Shown: positions 7,451 through 16,537 of the stretch, one piece after another
Position numbering within the stretch: position 1 is the stretch's first letter
Layout: each line of letters begins with the position of its first letter
Source of the DNA: Natrinema sp031626495
GTDB taxonomy: Archaea > Halobacteriota > Halobacteria > Halobacteriales > Natrialbaceae
Direction of reading: 5' to 3'
Assembly: GCF_031626495.1 (NCBI RefSeq)
Contig: NZ_JAMQOJ010000001.1
Span: 620,001 to 684,000 of the forward strand
DNA length: 64,000 nucleotides
The notes under the pieces: model-generated
The model's input: the letters and a program-made list of their open reading frames with translations, nothing else
What the model was told of the DNA's origin: nothing
Databases searched by the model: none
Position numbers and translations under genes: made by a program

Positions 7451-9229
7451 CTACTGTCTGACCCGGAGCCGGCCGTCTTCGTCGTAATGGAATCCTTCTC
7501 GTTCGAACGCGGCCTTCGCTGCGTTCACATCGACCTCGCCGTCCGTCCCCAGGAACGGCAGTTCGGGATCTTCCCCTTCCCACTCGAGGCTTTTGGGAAC
7601 CCACTGTTCGGTGACCGGGGTTGCGATCGGCCGTGCGTTCCCGTGGAACACGGTCTCGACGAGCCACTCTTTGTCGACCAGCCGTGCGATGACTCGCCGA
7701 AACCGCGGATTGCTGAACGGCGAGTTCCGCGCGTTGAACCCGAGGAAGTAGAACGTCCACGACGGAGACTCGATCAACCGAGTGGTGCCCGAACCCCCCA
7801 CGTTGTCGATGATGCTCCTCTCGAGTGCCGTACTCGTCACGTCGGCGAGATCGTTTTCAACGGCGTTGACTGCCGTTTCGCTGCTCGGGGAGATTCTGAC
7901 GGCAAACTCGTCGACGGTCGGTGACGGGAGATCGACGCCGGCTCGCCGCGTGAAGTGGGAATCGAAGCGTTCGAACGTCAGTTGCTCTCCCTGAGTCCGG
8001 TTCGCAAACTGATAGGGACCGCTCCCGACCGGCGGAACGTTGTTCGTAGTGACCGCCTTCGTCGTTCCCTGTGTGATGCTGACGCCGCCGGGACCCGACG
8101 CGTCGGCGGTCCGTTCACGCCAGATATGCGCGGGGAGGATCGGGACCAGAAGGGCGCGCTCGCCGACCGGCTGATTCGTGTCGACCGTTATCTCCAGCCG
8201 ATCTCGACTGCGGATCTCGATGGACTCGACGGCTTCGACCTGGCCACGATAGCGAGGTGTCGGGACGGCGTCGTCGTGGTTCCCGAGCGACATGTCTTGC
8301 AGGAATCGGTAGGTGAAGTCGACGTCGGTGGCGGTCACCGACACGCCGTCGTGGAACTCGCAGCCGTCGCGGAGGCGAACGGCTGCCGTCCGTCCGTCCC
8401 ATTCCCACGACTCGGCGAGCCACGGCTGAACGTCGCCGGTGGAATCCTCGGTAGCCAGCGAGTCGTAGAGCAACTCGGTGAACAGTCCGCGGCCGCGATA
8501 GCCGACCGCGAGCGGATTGAGGTTTTCAGTCGGTCTGCCATCGGTGTGGCTCGCACGCAGCGTATCGACGCCGACGGCCGGCTCGAGGCCGAGATACCCC
8601 TGCCGGGTCGCGAGGTGCCCTTCGCCCCACCCGTCGAACCGATCGGTCCCGACGAGCCGATGTTCCTCGGGGATACAGATCGGAACGAATGGCTGGACGG
8701 TCGCGATCGACTCGAGCGCCGCCGTGATGGCTTCGCGACGCCGCTCGCCCGAGACGTGGCGCTGTTTCTCGAGGAAGTCGTCGACGTTCAGGTTGGTGAA
8801 TCCGAAGGGGTTCTGCCAGCCCGATTCGTCCGCGTACAGTGAGTGCAACGTCTCGTACAGGAAATCGGGGTCAGTGCCACCCGGATGACGACTGATACAG
8901 ATATCGAACTCGTGGTCGTACAGCACCGTCCGGAGGAAGTCGATGCCCGATCGGATGTCGTAGGAGACGTCGATTCCGACCTGCTTGAAGACGCGTTCTA
9001 GTTCGTTGGCGATTCGAATACTCTCTCTGTCGCTATCGGCGGGGAGGGTGGTGATCGTCAGCGAGAGCTGATCGATGTTGTTTCGGGTAACGAGGTCCTG
9101 GAAGCGTTGAACGCAGCCGCTAGTCGAGACCGTTAGCCCGGTCGTCGCCGCCAGCATGGCGCGACGACTGATGGGACTGCCGTCGGCGTCGCGGCTGCTC
9201 GGTTTCGGGGCGGTCCGTCGTCCGTTCAT
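7451..9229 (-). CDS. ABC-type oligopeptide/solute-binding lipoprotein, SBP family 5, apparently circularly permuted (copy 1)
   Basis: This 592-residue secreted protein has a twin-arginine signal (SRRAMLAATTGLTVSTSG) ending at a lipobox Cys. Residues about 55-210 match what is normally the C-terminal part of family-5 binding proteins (VFKQVGIDVSYDIRSGIDFL, then DFDICISRHPGGTDPDFLYE-type and IATVQPFVPICIPEEHRLV). Residues about 235-592 match the normal N-terminal and middle parts (PWLAESWEWDGRTAAVRLRD, CEFHDGVSVTATDVDFTYRF) and end where the usual lobe crossover would be (AAKAAFEREGFHYDEDGRL). It is the third gene of a same-strand set with a PAP2 protein and a paralogue; no permease or ATPase is adjacent. 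The ligand is unknown. Confidence 0.88.
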   Translation of the reverse strand: MNGRRTAPKPSSRDADGSPISRRAMLAATTGLTVSTSGCVQRFQDLVTRNNIDQLSLTITTLPADSDRESIRIANELERVFKQVGIDVSYDIRSGIDFLRTVLYDHEFDICISRHPGGTDPDFLYETLHSLYADESGWQNPFGFTNLNVDDFLEKQRHVSGERRREAITAALESIATVQPFVPICIPEEHRLVGTDRFDGWGEGHLATRQGYLGLEPAVGVDTLRASHTDGRPTENLNPLAVGYRGRGLFTELLYDSLATEDSTGDVQPWLAESWEWDGRTAAVRLRDGCEFHDGVSVTATDVDFTYRFLQDMSLGNHDDAVPTPRYRGQVEAVESIEIRSRDRLEITVDTNQPVGERALLVPILPAHIWRERTADASGPGGVSITQGTTKAVTTNNVPPVGSGPYQFANRTQGEQLTFERFDSHFTRRAGVDLPSPTVDEFAVRISPSSETAVNAVENDLADVTSTALERSIIDNVGGSGTTRLIESPSWTFYFLGFNARNSPFSNPRFRRVIARLVDKEWLVETVFHGNARPIATPVTEQWVPKSLEWEGEDPELPFLGTDGEVDVNAAKAAFEREGFHYDEDGRLRVRQ

Positions 9230-9345
9230 TTGGTCCGTTTTTTACTGTTGGCTACCCTCAATATAACAGTATTGTGCTCTCGTGAGTCGTAACGTCCCCT
9301 CAATCGCCCAACGGTTGGATAGCGAGCGTCCCGCTGTGAACCGTC

Positions 9346-10200
9346 TCAGTCCTGATCGCGGTCGTGGTTCCGAAGCCGGGGATACCGGTCGCCGAACCGT
9401 TCCGACAGCGACCAGCGGCCGACGAGCCGGTCGGAGAGTCTGACACAGAGCGCAGCGAGCAACAATCCGGCGGTCACGTCGATCCCCCAGTGGATCCCGA
9501 GGTACATCGTCGAGATCGCGACGCTCGCGGCCAGTACGACCGCGACGGGGAACCATTTCGGAAACGCCGACCGCGTCATGGCCGCAAACGTGGCGACGGT
9601 GGCCGACAGCGAGGTGTGCAACGACGGAAAGACGTTGGTGTTGGCGTTGACTTCGCGCGTGAGATACTGATACTGCGGATGCGTATCGTACAGCATCGTC
9701 GGTGCGAGTTCGGCAGGCATCACGTTTCGGGGGCCGTACGCGATCACGAGAATATACAGGACCAGCCCGAGCGCGTAGTTGAGCGCGTACGCCGTCAACA
9801 GTCGGCGGAAGATCCGCGTGTCGGAGAGCGTAAAGTACGCGATGACCGGAAAGATCAACAGGAACGTATAACCGAAGACGTAGACCGTCGAAAAGTATGC
9901 CGTCAGCTCGGCGCTTGCGATCGACTGGAAGATCAGGATGAACTCCCCTTCGAGGTTGTAAAACGTCGCGGTCAGGTGGATCCCGATTTCCCGCGAGATC
10001 GCCGGTGCCGTCTGTCTCGCCACCCGGTTGATCAGCAACACCACGATGAGGGCGGCGATGACCGGCGCGTTCGTTCTGAGGCGCGACCGCCATTCCGCCC
10101 GCGTTCGTGCGAGTCGCTCGCGGCCGACGAAGAGGACTACCGAGACCGGTAGCAAGACGGCAACAGCGACGACGAGCTGGATCAAAACCTCGGCGAGCAT
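9346..10200 (-). CDS. PAP2-superfamily membrane phosphatase (Aur1/inositol-phosphoceramide-synthase-like)
   Basis: This 284-residue protein has about six membrane helices. The PAP2/vanadium-haloperoxidase active-site motifs are visible near the C-terminus: FPSLHTSLSATVATFAA (P-S-x-H) and STMYLGIHWGIDVTAG (the x-x-x-x-G-x-H-x-x-x-D nucleophile motif). Relatives hydrolyse or transfer phospholipid headgroups or isoprenoid phosphates, with catalysis at the outer face of the membrane. It starts 5 bp after the stop of the upstream binding-lipoprotein gene (10206), so the two are almost certainly co-transcribed. The link between a lipid phosphatase and peptide-type binding proteins is unexplained. 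Confidence 0.88.
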   Translation of the reverse strand: MLAEVLIQLVVAVAVLLPVSVVLFVGRERLARTRAEWRSRLRTNAPVIAALIVVLLINRVARQTAPAISREIGIHLTATFYNLEGEFILIFQSIASAELTAYFSTVYVFGYTFLLIFPVIAYFTLSDTRIFRRLLTAYALNYALGLVLYILVIAYGPRNVMPAELAPTMLYDTHPQYQYLTREVNANTNVFPSLHTSLSATVATFAAMTRSAFPKWFPVAVVLAASVAISTMYLGIHWGIDVTAGLLLAALCVRLSDRLVGRWSLSERFGDRYPRLRNHDRDQD

Positions 10201-10205
10201 CGCAA

Positions 10206-12005
10206 CTAGTAGCCACCAAGCAAGCGCCCGTTATCATCGTAACGGAACCCGGCCGTCTCGAACGCCGATTTCGCCGCTTCGACGTTGAGTTCGCCGTTGG
10301 AACCGACGAAGGGCGTCACCGGATCCTCGCCGTCCCACTCGAGCGACGACGGAACCCACTCGCCTGTCACCGGCGTCGCGGTGGGCGTCGCGTTGCCGAA
10401 GAACACGTCCTCGACGATGGCTTTCTTGTCGAGCAACTGTGTGATCGCCCGGCGAAAGTGGGAGTTGCTAAACGGCGCGTTCCGGACGTTGAATCCGATG
10501 TGGTAGAACATCCGCGACGGCGATTCCAGTCGCTCGATAGCCGACGAGTCGGGGATCGCCCCGAACGAATGGGCGCTGAGCATCGATGCCGTCAGGTCCG
10601 CGTTGCCGTCGGCGACGCGACCGATCGACGAGACGCTGCCAGGATCGACGGTAAATCGGAGCTCGTCGACCGTTGGCCCGGGCAGCGAAACGTCGTCTCG
10701 GAGCGTGAAGTGGTCCCCGAATCGGCGGAGAACCAGTGACTCGTCTTCGGTTCGGGTTTCGAACCGGTACGGGCCGCTTCCGACGGGCGGAACGTTTTTC
10801 GCTGTGACGACGCTCCATCGCCCCTGTGAGGCAGTGAAATCGCCGGCAGCGGCGTGCTGGTTAACTCGCTTTCGCCAGACGTGCTCCGGCAAGACCGGAA
10901 CGGTAAACGCTCGTTCGCCGACTTCGCGACTGCTCGTCACCGTGATCGTCAGCCGACGGTCGTCCGTCTCGTCGACGGAGATCTCGTCGATGACGCTCAC
11001 GTGCCCCTGATAGCGGGGTGCCGGAGAGCGGACGTTGGCCCGCCCGAGCGACGTATCCGTGAGGAACCGGTACGTGAAAGCGACGTCGTCGGCAGTCACT
11101 GGCGTGCCGTCGTGGAACTGACACCCGTCTCGGAGGGTGACTGTCGCCGTCCGAGTCGTTTTCCCGTCGCGATCGCTCGTCTTCTCGGGTTCCTCGGTCC
11201 ACTCCCACGATTCCGCGAGCCACGGCTCGACGGTACCGTCGCGCTCGCTTCCCAGCGAGTCGTAGAGCAGATCGATCGTCGTCCCCTGTTTTCGGAACGT
11301 CGCCGAAAGCGGGTTGAGGTTCATCGTCGTGCGGCCGCTGGTCAGGAGGGCGTGTAGCCGGTCGACGCCGTCTGCAGGTTCGAGCCCGAGATAGCCGTGT
11401 CGGGTCGCGAGGTCGCCGTCGGTCCAGCCGTCGAACCGATCCGCGTCGGCAACGCGGATTTCGTCCGGGAGACAGATCGGTTCGAACGGTTTGGCCTGTG
11501 CCAGTCCCTGGAGGACCGACTCGACGTAGGCGATTCGTTCCGCGCCGTCAGTGCGCCGCTGGGCCTCGAGGCGAGTATCGAAGGCCATGTTGGTGAACCC
11601 GAAAGGGTTCTGCCAGCCGGCCTCGTTCGCGTACGTGGAGTGGAGGGCCTCGTAGAGGAAGTCCGGGTCGTAGTCGGCGGGATGGAGACCGACGTACAGG
11701 TCGAAGTCCTGGTTGATCAGGACGGTCTCCAACAGTTCCGACCGCGACCGCATATCCAGCGAGACGTCGATGCCGACCTGCTTGAGGCGCTTCTCGAGTC
11801 GGCGGGCGATCCGGACGTTCTGTCTGTCCCCGTCCGCTGGAACAGTGGTGATGGACAGCGAGAGTTGGTTGTGTCCGCTCTGGTCGACGACGCTCTGGAC
11901 GCTGTTGATGCAGCCGCTGGTCGCGACTGTCGTGCCGACAGCACCGGCAGCGAGGAACGAGCGTCTGCTGACGCCGTCCGTGGGCGGGGAGGGGTTCCAA
12001 TTCAT
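10206..12005 (-). CDS. ABC-type oligopeptide/solute-binding lipoprotein, SBP family 5, apparently circularly permuted (copy 2)
   Basis: This 599-residue paralogue of 7451-9229 has a Tat signal (SRRSFLAAGAVGTTVATSG) and lipobox Cys. The segment order is the same. Residues about 50-215 carry the normally C-terminal lobe (RLEKRLKQVGIDVSLDMRSR, then DPDFLYEALHSTYANEAGWQ). Residues about 240-599 carry the normally N-terminal lobe (PWLAESWEW, CQFHDGTPVTADDVAFTYRF, YHIGFNVRNAPFSNSHFRRA) and stop at FETAGFRYDDNGRLLGGY. It is first in the minus-strand operon lipoprotein / PAP2 / lipoprotein. Shared residues in both lobes show the copies come from a duplication after the permutation. Confidence 0.88.
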   Translation of the reverse strand: MNWNPSPPTDGVSRRSFLAAGAVGTTVATSGCINSVQSVVDQSGHNQLSLSITTVPADGDRQNVRIARRLEKRLKQVGIDVSLDMRSRSELLETVLINQDFDLYVGLHPADYDPDFLYEALHSTYANEAGWQNPFGFTNMAFDTRLEAQRRTDGAERIAYVESVLQGLAQAKPFEPICLPDEIRVADADRFDGWTDGDLATRHGYLGLEPADGVDRLHALLTSGRTTMNLNPLSATFRKQGTTIDLLYDSLGSERDGTVEPWLAESWEWTEEPEKTSDRDGKTTRTATVTLRDGCQFHDGTPVTADDVAFTYRFLTDTSLGRANVRSPAPRYQGHVSVIDEISVDETDDRRLTITVTSSREVGERAFTVPVLPEHVWRKRVNQHAAAGDFTASQGRWSVVTAKNVPPVGSGPYRFETRTEDESLVLRRFGDHFTLRDDVSLPGPTVDELRFTVDPGSVSSIGRVADGNADLTASMLSAHSFGAIPDSSAIERLESPSRMFYHIGFNVRNAPFSNSHFRRAITQLLDKKAIVEDVFFGNATPTATPVTGEWVPSSLEWDGEDPVTPFVGSNGELNVEAAKSAFETAGFRYDDNGRLLGGY

Positions 12006-12212
12006 TCAGTTATGTCGCACCTCATTTGATTCGATATATAACAATACTGTGCACTCTGTTCGAATACGGGGCTGAGTAAAGAATCTTTTCAAACGGCGGT
12101 ACATTCGCCACAGGTGAAGGCTTGTACACAAGTTTGGGACGGGTGACGAACGGCAACAGGTAGCTCGCTGCCGGAGCGCAACACCAATAGGTCGACCGAC
12201 GAAACACGGCGT

Positions 12213-12491
12213 ATGGATCTCGCCGCCGAACGGATCGAGCGGCTCCACGACCTCGCTCGAGCGGCGGCAGCGGACGGCGAGGACGATCGAGCGCGCTACT
12301 ACGTCCGGTTGGCACGGCGGGTCGCGGAGCGCAACCGACTGACGCTGCCGCGGGAGTTTCGGCGCTTCACCTGCGATCGCTGTGACGCCTACCTCCGGCC
12401 GGGAGCGAACGCCCGCGTCCGGTTGCAGGACGGTCACGTGGTGATCACCTGTGACTGCGGGGCACACGCTCGGTATCCATACGAGGATTGA
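12213..12491 (+). CDS. rnp4: Ribonuclease P protein component 4 (Rpp21/Rpr2 family)
   Basis: This 92-residue protein matches archaeal Rnp4, a zinc-binding subunit that pairs with Rnp1 on the RNase P RNA specificity domain to mature tRNA 5-prime ends. Residues 1-50 are two basic helices (ARYYVRLARRVAERNRLTLP) and residues about 54-86 are the zinc ribbon: CDRCDAYLRPGANARVRLQD, then CDCG, supplying four Cys. Length fits the family. It sits 94 bp upstream of yhbY and then mscS, a small translation/RNA cluster. Confidence 0.93.
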   Translation: MDLAAERIERLHDLARAAAADGEDDRARYYVRLARRVAERNRLTLPREFRRFTCDRCDAYLRPGANARVRLQDGHVVITCDCGAHARYPYED

Positions 12492-12585
12492 ACGTCGCCG
12501 TCGACTGTTCTCGCCACATCCCATACCGCCCTCGTCCAATTCCGATTCGAGAAGATTGAAACGCCTCGCTTCGTTATCCAGCGTC

Positions 12586-12834
12586 ATGGATAAACAGGAA
12601 CTCAAGCAGCGGGCTCACGATCTCGACGTCACCGTCTGGGTCGGCAAGAGCGGCGTCGATTCGGTCGTCGACGAACTCGACGATCAACTGGCGAATCGCG
12701 ACCTCGTCAAAGTGAAGTTTCTCCGCGCTGCCCGCGCAGGGAGTTCGACCGACGAGAAGGCGGCCGACCTCGCCGACCGCGTCAACGCGGAACTGATCGA
12801 CACGCGTGGGCATACAGCGGTGCTCCATCGATGA
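12586..12834 (+). CDS. YhbY-family (CRM domain) RNA-binding protein
   Basis: I start this at ATG 12586 (MDKQELKQRAHDLDVTVWVG), 82 residues, the usual size of archaeal YhbY proteins. It shows the CRM-fold signature V-W-V-G-K-S-G-V near the N-terminus and LVKVKFLRAARAGSS after the second helix. YhbY proteins associate with ribosome precursors or other structured RNAs. The stop overlaps the start of the MscS gene in an ATGA, suggesting translational coupling. Confidence 0.9.
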   Translation: MDKQELKQRAHDLDVTVWVGKSGVDSVVDELDDQLANRDLVKVKFLRAARAGSSTDEKAADLADRVNAELIDTRGHTAVLHR

Positions 12835-13763
12835 GTGCCGCCCCAGGACCGACGCCGCTACAGAACGGCGAGTTGGGGCCGGTCGGCGAAGCGCTCGAGC
12901 GCACGGACCTCTTTGGCTCGTCGATGGCCGCGAGCGCGGAGGGCGTGATCCGGTTTGCGATCGCGTTCGTCGCGATCTGGCTCGTGGGTCGGTTCGTCAT
13001 CGTCCCGATCGTCGAACGTGCCCTGGACAGGCGGGGTCTCGACGAGCACGCCAAGAACCCGCTACTGATGATCGCCCGATTCGGGGCCGCTTTCCTCGCC
13101 TTCGCAGTCGCGTTCGGCTTCGGCGGCTACGGCAACTTCCTCGTCTCGATGGCCGGTATCGCGGCGGCCGGCGCGCTCGCGATCGGGCTGGCGATGCAGG
13201 ACGTGATCTCGAACTTCGTAGCCGGCGTCTTCATTTACACGGACAAGCCGTTCCGGATCGGCGACTGGATCGAGTGGGACGACGGCACCTACGCGGGCAC
13301 CGTCGAGGACATCAGCCTCCGGGTCACTCGCGTCCGAACGTTCGACAACGAACTGTTGACGGTGCCGAACTCGGCGCTCACCGACGACGTACTCAAGAAT
13401 CCGGTCGACGCCGACAAGCTCCGACTGAAGTTCGTCTTCGGGATCGGCTACGACGACGACATCCAGCGGGCGACCGACATCATCGTCGAGGAGGCCGAGC
13501 GCCACCCCGACATCATGGACGACCCTGCCCCCTCGGTCCGGCTGACGGAACTGGGCTCCTCCGACGTCGGCCTCCAGTCGCGGTTCTGGATCGAGAACCC
13601 CTCGCGCGCCGACTTCGTTCGGACACGCGGGGAGTACGTCACCGCCGTCAAACAGCGCTTCGACGAGGAAGGGATCGACATTCCCTACCCCGTCCGGACG
13701 CTCGAGGGCGGCCTCAACATCGAGAGCGGTGACGGCCAGAGCGTCGTCCAGCCGGCCGAATAG
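12831..13763 (+). CDS. MscS-family mechanosensitive ion channel
   Basis: This 310-residue protein has three N-terminal membrane segments. The pore-lining TM3 is rich in Gly and Ala (AGIAAAGALAIGLAMQDVIS). It leads into the conserved beta domain (FRIGDWIEWDDGTYAGTVED, then VPNSALTDDVLKNP) and an alpha/beta C-terminal domain. This is the compact MscS architecture that opens under membrane tension to relieve osmotic downshock, which matters for a salt-adapted cell. It overlaps yhbY by 4 bp. Confidence 0.93.
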   Translation: MSAAPGPTPLQNGELGPVGEALERTDLFGSSMAASAEGVIRFAIAFVAIWLVGRFVIVPIVERALDRRGLDEHAKNPLLMIARFGAAFLAFAVAFGFGGYGNFLVSMAGIAAAGALAIGLAMQDVISNFVAGVFIYTDKPFRIGDWIEWDDGTYAGTVEDISLRVTRVRTFDNELLTVPNSALTDDVLKNPVDADKLRLKFVFGIGYDDDIQRATDIIVEEAERHPDIMDDPAPSVRLTELGSSDVGLQSRFWIENPSRADFVRTRGEYVTAVKQRFDEEGIDIPYPVRTLEGGLNIESGDGQSVVQPAE

Positions 13764-13804
13764 GAGCTACCGGCCGCGACCCGCTGCCGACCGTTCCACT
13801 TCTC

Positions 13805-14608
13805 TCAGGAGATGTCCTCGACGGTCGCGTTTGCCGGCGGCTCGAACGCGAACGTCTCGTCGTCCAGACCGCTGTTGAACGCCACCGATTCGAACTCCTC
13901 GACCATGACGATCCGCTCTTCTCCCGCCGGTTTGAACACCACTCTCTCTTTGAGCGGATACTCGTACTCCGTATCGATCCACAGCGTCTGCTCGACGACC
14001 CGAAGCCCCTTCCTCGGATTGCTCGTCTCGAGTGCGTAGACGTACTCAGTGTCGCCGACGATCGCGGAGATCCCCTTCTCGACGGTCTCGTTTTTCGCCT
14101 CGACATCGAGGACGTGCGTCTCTCGACCCGCGACCCGATCGGTGCCGTTGTACTCGATGTCGTATTTCCCGAGGTTCTCCGCGGCCATCTCCGCCCGACT
14201 CGATCGGACCTCGTCGTCGAACGGTTTCTCCGGCTCGAAGTACTGTGCGACCCCTGCGCTCGGATAATAGAACCAGTTCTTCGTGGCGTTCGACACGTAG
14301 AGATTGCCGATCTGGTTCGGATCGGGGGCGTCGATCACCTTCGTTCGCTGATCGACGTACGGCCGTTCGTACACCTGAACGACTTCGGAGAGCGTATGGC
14401 TCCCGTTCGTTACCTCGTTTCGCCGCGTTCCCGTCACGTCCTCGAGATCGTCGCCGTAGACGTACGCCGCCTCGAACACCGCTTCCGGGTCGGGCTCGGA
14501 ACCGGAGGCCTCGGCATCGCTCGAGGGCGTGTCGAGCGCGGCACACCCGCTCAGCGGGACGCTTACCACGAGCAGCGCCAGAACAACTGCAAACCGATAG
14601 TTCCTCAT
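13805..14608 (-). CDS. LolA-like outer-surface lipoprotein
   Basis: This 267-residue protein has a lipoprotein signal (FAVVLALLVVSVPLSGCAAL, lipobox Cys about residue 22). The body looks like a LolA/MucB-type half-barrel: repeated short beta strands with YVSNATKNWFYYPSAGVAQY, VAGRETHVLDVEAKNETVEK and LWIDTEYEYPLKERVVF. In haloarchaea such proteins are membrane-anchored on the outside; the hydrophobic cavity may bind lipid or peptide. It is convergent with mscS and has its own promoter on the SRP RNA side. Confidence 0.78.
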   Translation of the reverse strand: MRNYRFAVVLALLVVSVPLSGCAALDTPSSDAEASGSEPDPEAVFEAAYVYGDDLEDVTGTRRNEVTNGSHTLSEVVQVYERPYVDQRTKVIDAPDPNQIGNLYVSNATKNWFYYPSAGVAQYFEPEKPFDDEVRSSRAEMAAENLGKYDIEYNGTDRVAGRETHVLDVEAKNETVEKGISAIVGDTEYVYALETSNPRKGLRVVEQTLWIDTEYEYPLKERVVFKPAGEERIVMVEEFESVAFNSGLDDETFAFEPPANATVEDIS

Positions 14609-14904
14609 GCGATACTACATAAAATTAGGGGCGAATAAGCGTTCGCATATTCGCGCTGCGATGAACCGTCGCCAGTCTCGCGAACCGTCGCTCTGTGCAG
14701 CCATCGGACAGTGTCGTCTCGTCGAACGGGGTCACCGGTCGAGGGGAGTGTTCACGTGCGTTCCGTGAGCGAGTACAACGAGCGAACGGGCTGACGATCG
14801 ATGTGAGCGACTGGAAGAAACGAACGGTGGAAGCTTCTGTTCGAAATGTCACTGAAAGGGCGGCGAAGCCGCGCCTGTAGAGTGAAAGTTCGTCGCGTAT
14901 GAAT
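14609..14904. other. 296-bp intergenic region, no gene seen
   Basis: This stretch lies between the lipoprotein start and the 3-prime end of the SRP RNA gene. The frames crossing it have no coding character, and I see no tRNA, hairpin terminator or repeat. It should hold the promoter of the LolA-like gene and the SRP RNA termination region. Confidence 0.4.
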
Positions 14905-15206
14905 GCGGACGACCGCGGTGGCCCGGCGTTCCGGCCGGGGGAATCCCGGTTGCCTTCTCCACCCCGCGACCCGTCGAGCGACAGGTGTCCGGCGGTCCAC
15001 TGCTCGCTTCCGCGCCTGATGGGCTGTCGCCGACTAACCACGATGGGGCGTCCCTGCGGACGGCCATCGTGGACCGCTGTCCCCGACGGACGAGGCTTCT
15101 CTGTTGGCTCCCGGGGCCCCGGTCGGTCTGACCGGACGCCCGCGGCGTTCGGTCCCCGCTAATGACCATAGCGCGGGTAACGAGCAGGGCCAAACTGCCC
15201 GACCTA
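14905..15206 (-). ncRNA. Signal recognition particle (7S) RNA
   Basis: The minus strand begins TAGGTCGGGCAGTTTGGCCC. It later contains the SRP helix 8 core CATCAGGCGCGGAAGCGAGC: the apical GGAA-type tetraloop and asymmetric internal loops that bind the SRP54 M domain, followed by the long self-complementary helix 5 arms. Size (about 300 nt) and GC-rich rod structure fit archaeal 7S RNA, the scaffold for SRP19 and SRP54 in co-translational membrane targeting. Exact ends are inferred: the 5-prime end from the TATA-like box upstream, the 3-prime end from where pairing stops. Confidence 0.87.
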
Positions 15207-15227
15207 GTCCATCCATTGATAGGCGGC

Positions 15228-15245
15228 CGGCACTTATGGGCCTTT
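15228..15245 (-). promoter_or_regulatory. TATA-like promoter element of SRP RNA gene
   Basis: On the minus strand GGCCCATAAGTGCC lies about 26 bp upstream of the first conserved SRP RNA bases, the normal distance for an archaeal TATA box (CATAAG core at 15233-15238). It is placed by spacing and AT content in a GC-rich stretch. Confidence 0.45.
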
Positions 15246-15340
15246 CGTCTCCGCACCCTCGAGCCGGCGTTCGGTTTCGCCGACGCGAACGGATTCGAAC
15301 CGATCGGAGCGCGAGTCGAGGGCCGTCGGTTTCTCGGGTC

Positions 15341-16371
15341 CTACGCCCGGTCGACGAACGCAGTGTCCATCCGATGCGTGTTCGGACAGCCGCCGAGCCA
15401 GGCGGTCCCGGCGTCGAACTCGCGAGCGTAGAGCCGGCGGAGTCCGTCGTCGGTGCCGAGCGTGTCGCCGGTGTCGGTCCAGTGAAGACGATCGCGAGTT
15501 CGTTCTCGGCAGCTTCCTCGAACACGTCGCGGAGTTGCTCTTCGCTCTCGCCGTAGTACTTCGACATGATCTCCGGCCCGGAGATCGTCTCGAAGTTGGC
15601 GTCGATCTCGTTGGCCACCGCGCGGGCGATCAGCGTCTTCCCGGTGCCCGGCGGGCCGTGCAGCAGGACGCCCTTCGGCGGCTCGATCCCGAGCGCCCGG
15701 AACAGCTCGGGGTGGCGCATCGGGAGCTCGATCATCTCCCGCACCTGCTCGAGTTCGTCGTCTAGACCGCCGACGTCCTCGTAGGCCACGTCCGGCGGCC
15801 GTTCGGCAGGTTCGCCGTCGCCCTCGAGCGGTCCGGTCGCTTCGACAGCGAGTTCGTCGTCGCCGCGTTCGGTCACCGTCACCGCAGTCTCGGTAGTGAC
15901 GACGACGGAGCCGCTCGGTTCGGTGTCGACGACCGTCACCGGGAGCCGCCGGCCGGAGCGCGTCGAGAGCAGGCCGAAGCCCAGCGATAGCGAGAACGTG
16001 TCGCCGGTGCTGACGGCCCGCTCGGAGAGTTTGTCCTTGAGGTAGGAGCCGACGTCGCCCTGAATGCGAACGTTCTCGGGCAGGGCGAGCGTGACTCGCT
16101 CGGCCGGCTCGACGTCGGCCGTCTCGACGCTGACTCGGTCGTCGATCCGGACGCCGGCGGCCTGCCGGAGCTGCCCATCGATCCGGACGATACCCCAACC
16201 CGAGTCCTCGCTGCGGCCCGGTCAGACCCGCGCGACGACGCGGCCGTCGGGCCCCTCGAGCGCGGCGAACTCGCCGCTCGAGACGCCGAGTTCGGCCATC
16301 GTCTCGCGGTCGATCGCGGCCAGGCCGCTCCCTGCGTCCTTCCGCTTGAGCGGTTTTACTCGGGGTCGCAT
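15341..16371 (-). pseudogene. Broken cdc48/VCP-like AAA ATPase fused to the tail of another gene
   Basis: From ATG 16371 the frame reads like the N-domain of haloarchaeal Cdc48 (MRPRVKPLKRKDAGSGLAAI), then meets TGA at 16222-16224 where relatives have Trp (VARV-stop-PGRSED). The same frame continues with IVRIDGQLRQAAGVRIDDRV, the linker and the D1 AAA domain: Walker A GPPGTGKTLIARAVANEID and GPEIMSKYYGESEEQLRDVF. It ends abruptly at ELAIVF, just before the Walker B Asp-Glu. At about 15485 it joins, out of frame, an unrelated C-terminus (WTDTGDTLGTDDGLRRLYAR to DTAFVDRA, stop at 15341). D2 is absent. No functional ATPase can be made. Confidence 0.85.
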
Positions 16372-16537
16372 GGCTGCTCGGCCGTGGTGGCGTCGACGCG
16401 TGCGAACGACGAAATCAGGACAGGACCGACCGGTCGACGCGCCGACTCGAACGCGTCGACGAGGAGGCGGTTCACCGGGCGAGCCCGGGCGTCGATTCAC
16501 CTGCGACGGATGTGGTCGTCGACTCGGCGGCTACCGC

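Noticed and set aside
15285..15300. tRNA T-arm-like GGTTCGAATCC on the minus strand
   Set aside because: No acceptor stem, D-arm or anticodon arm can be placed around it; it is part of the decayed region downstream of the cdc48 remnant.
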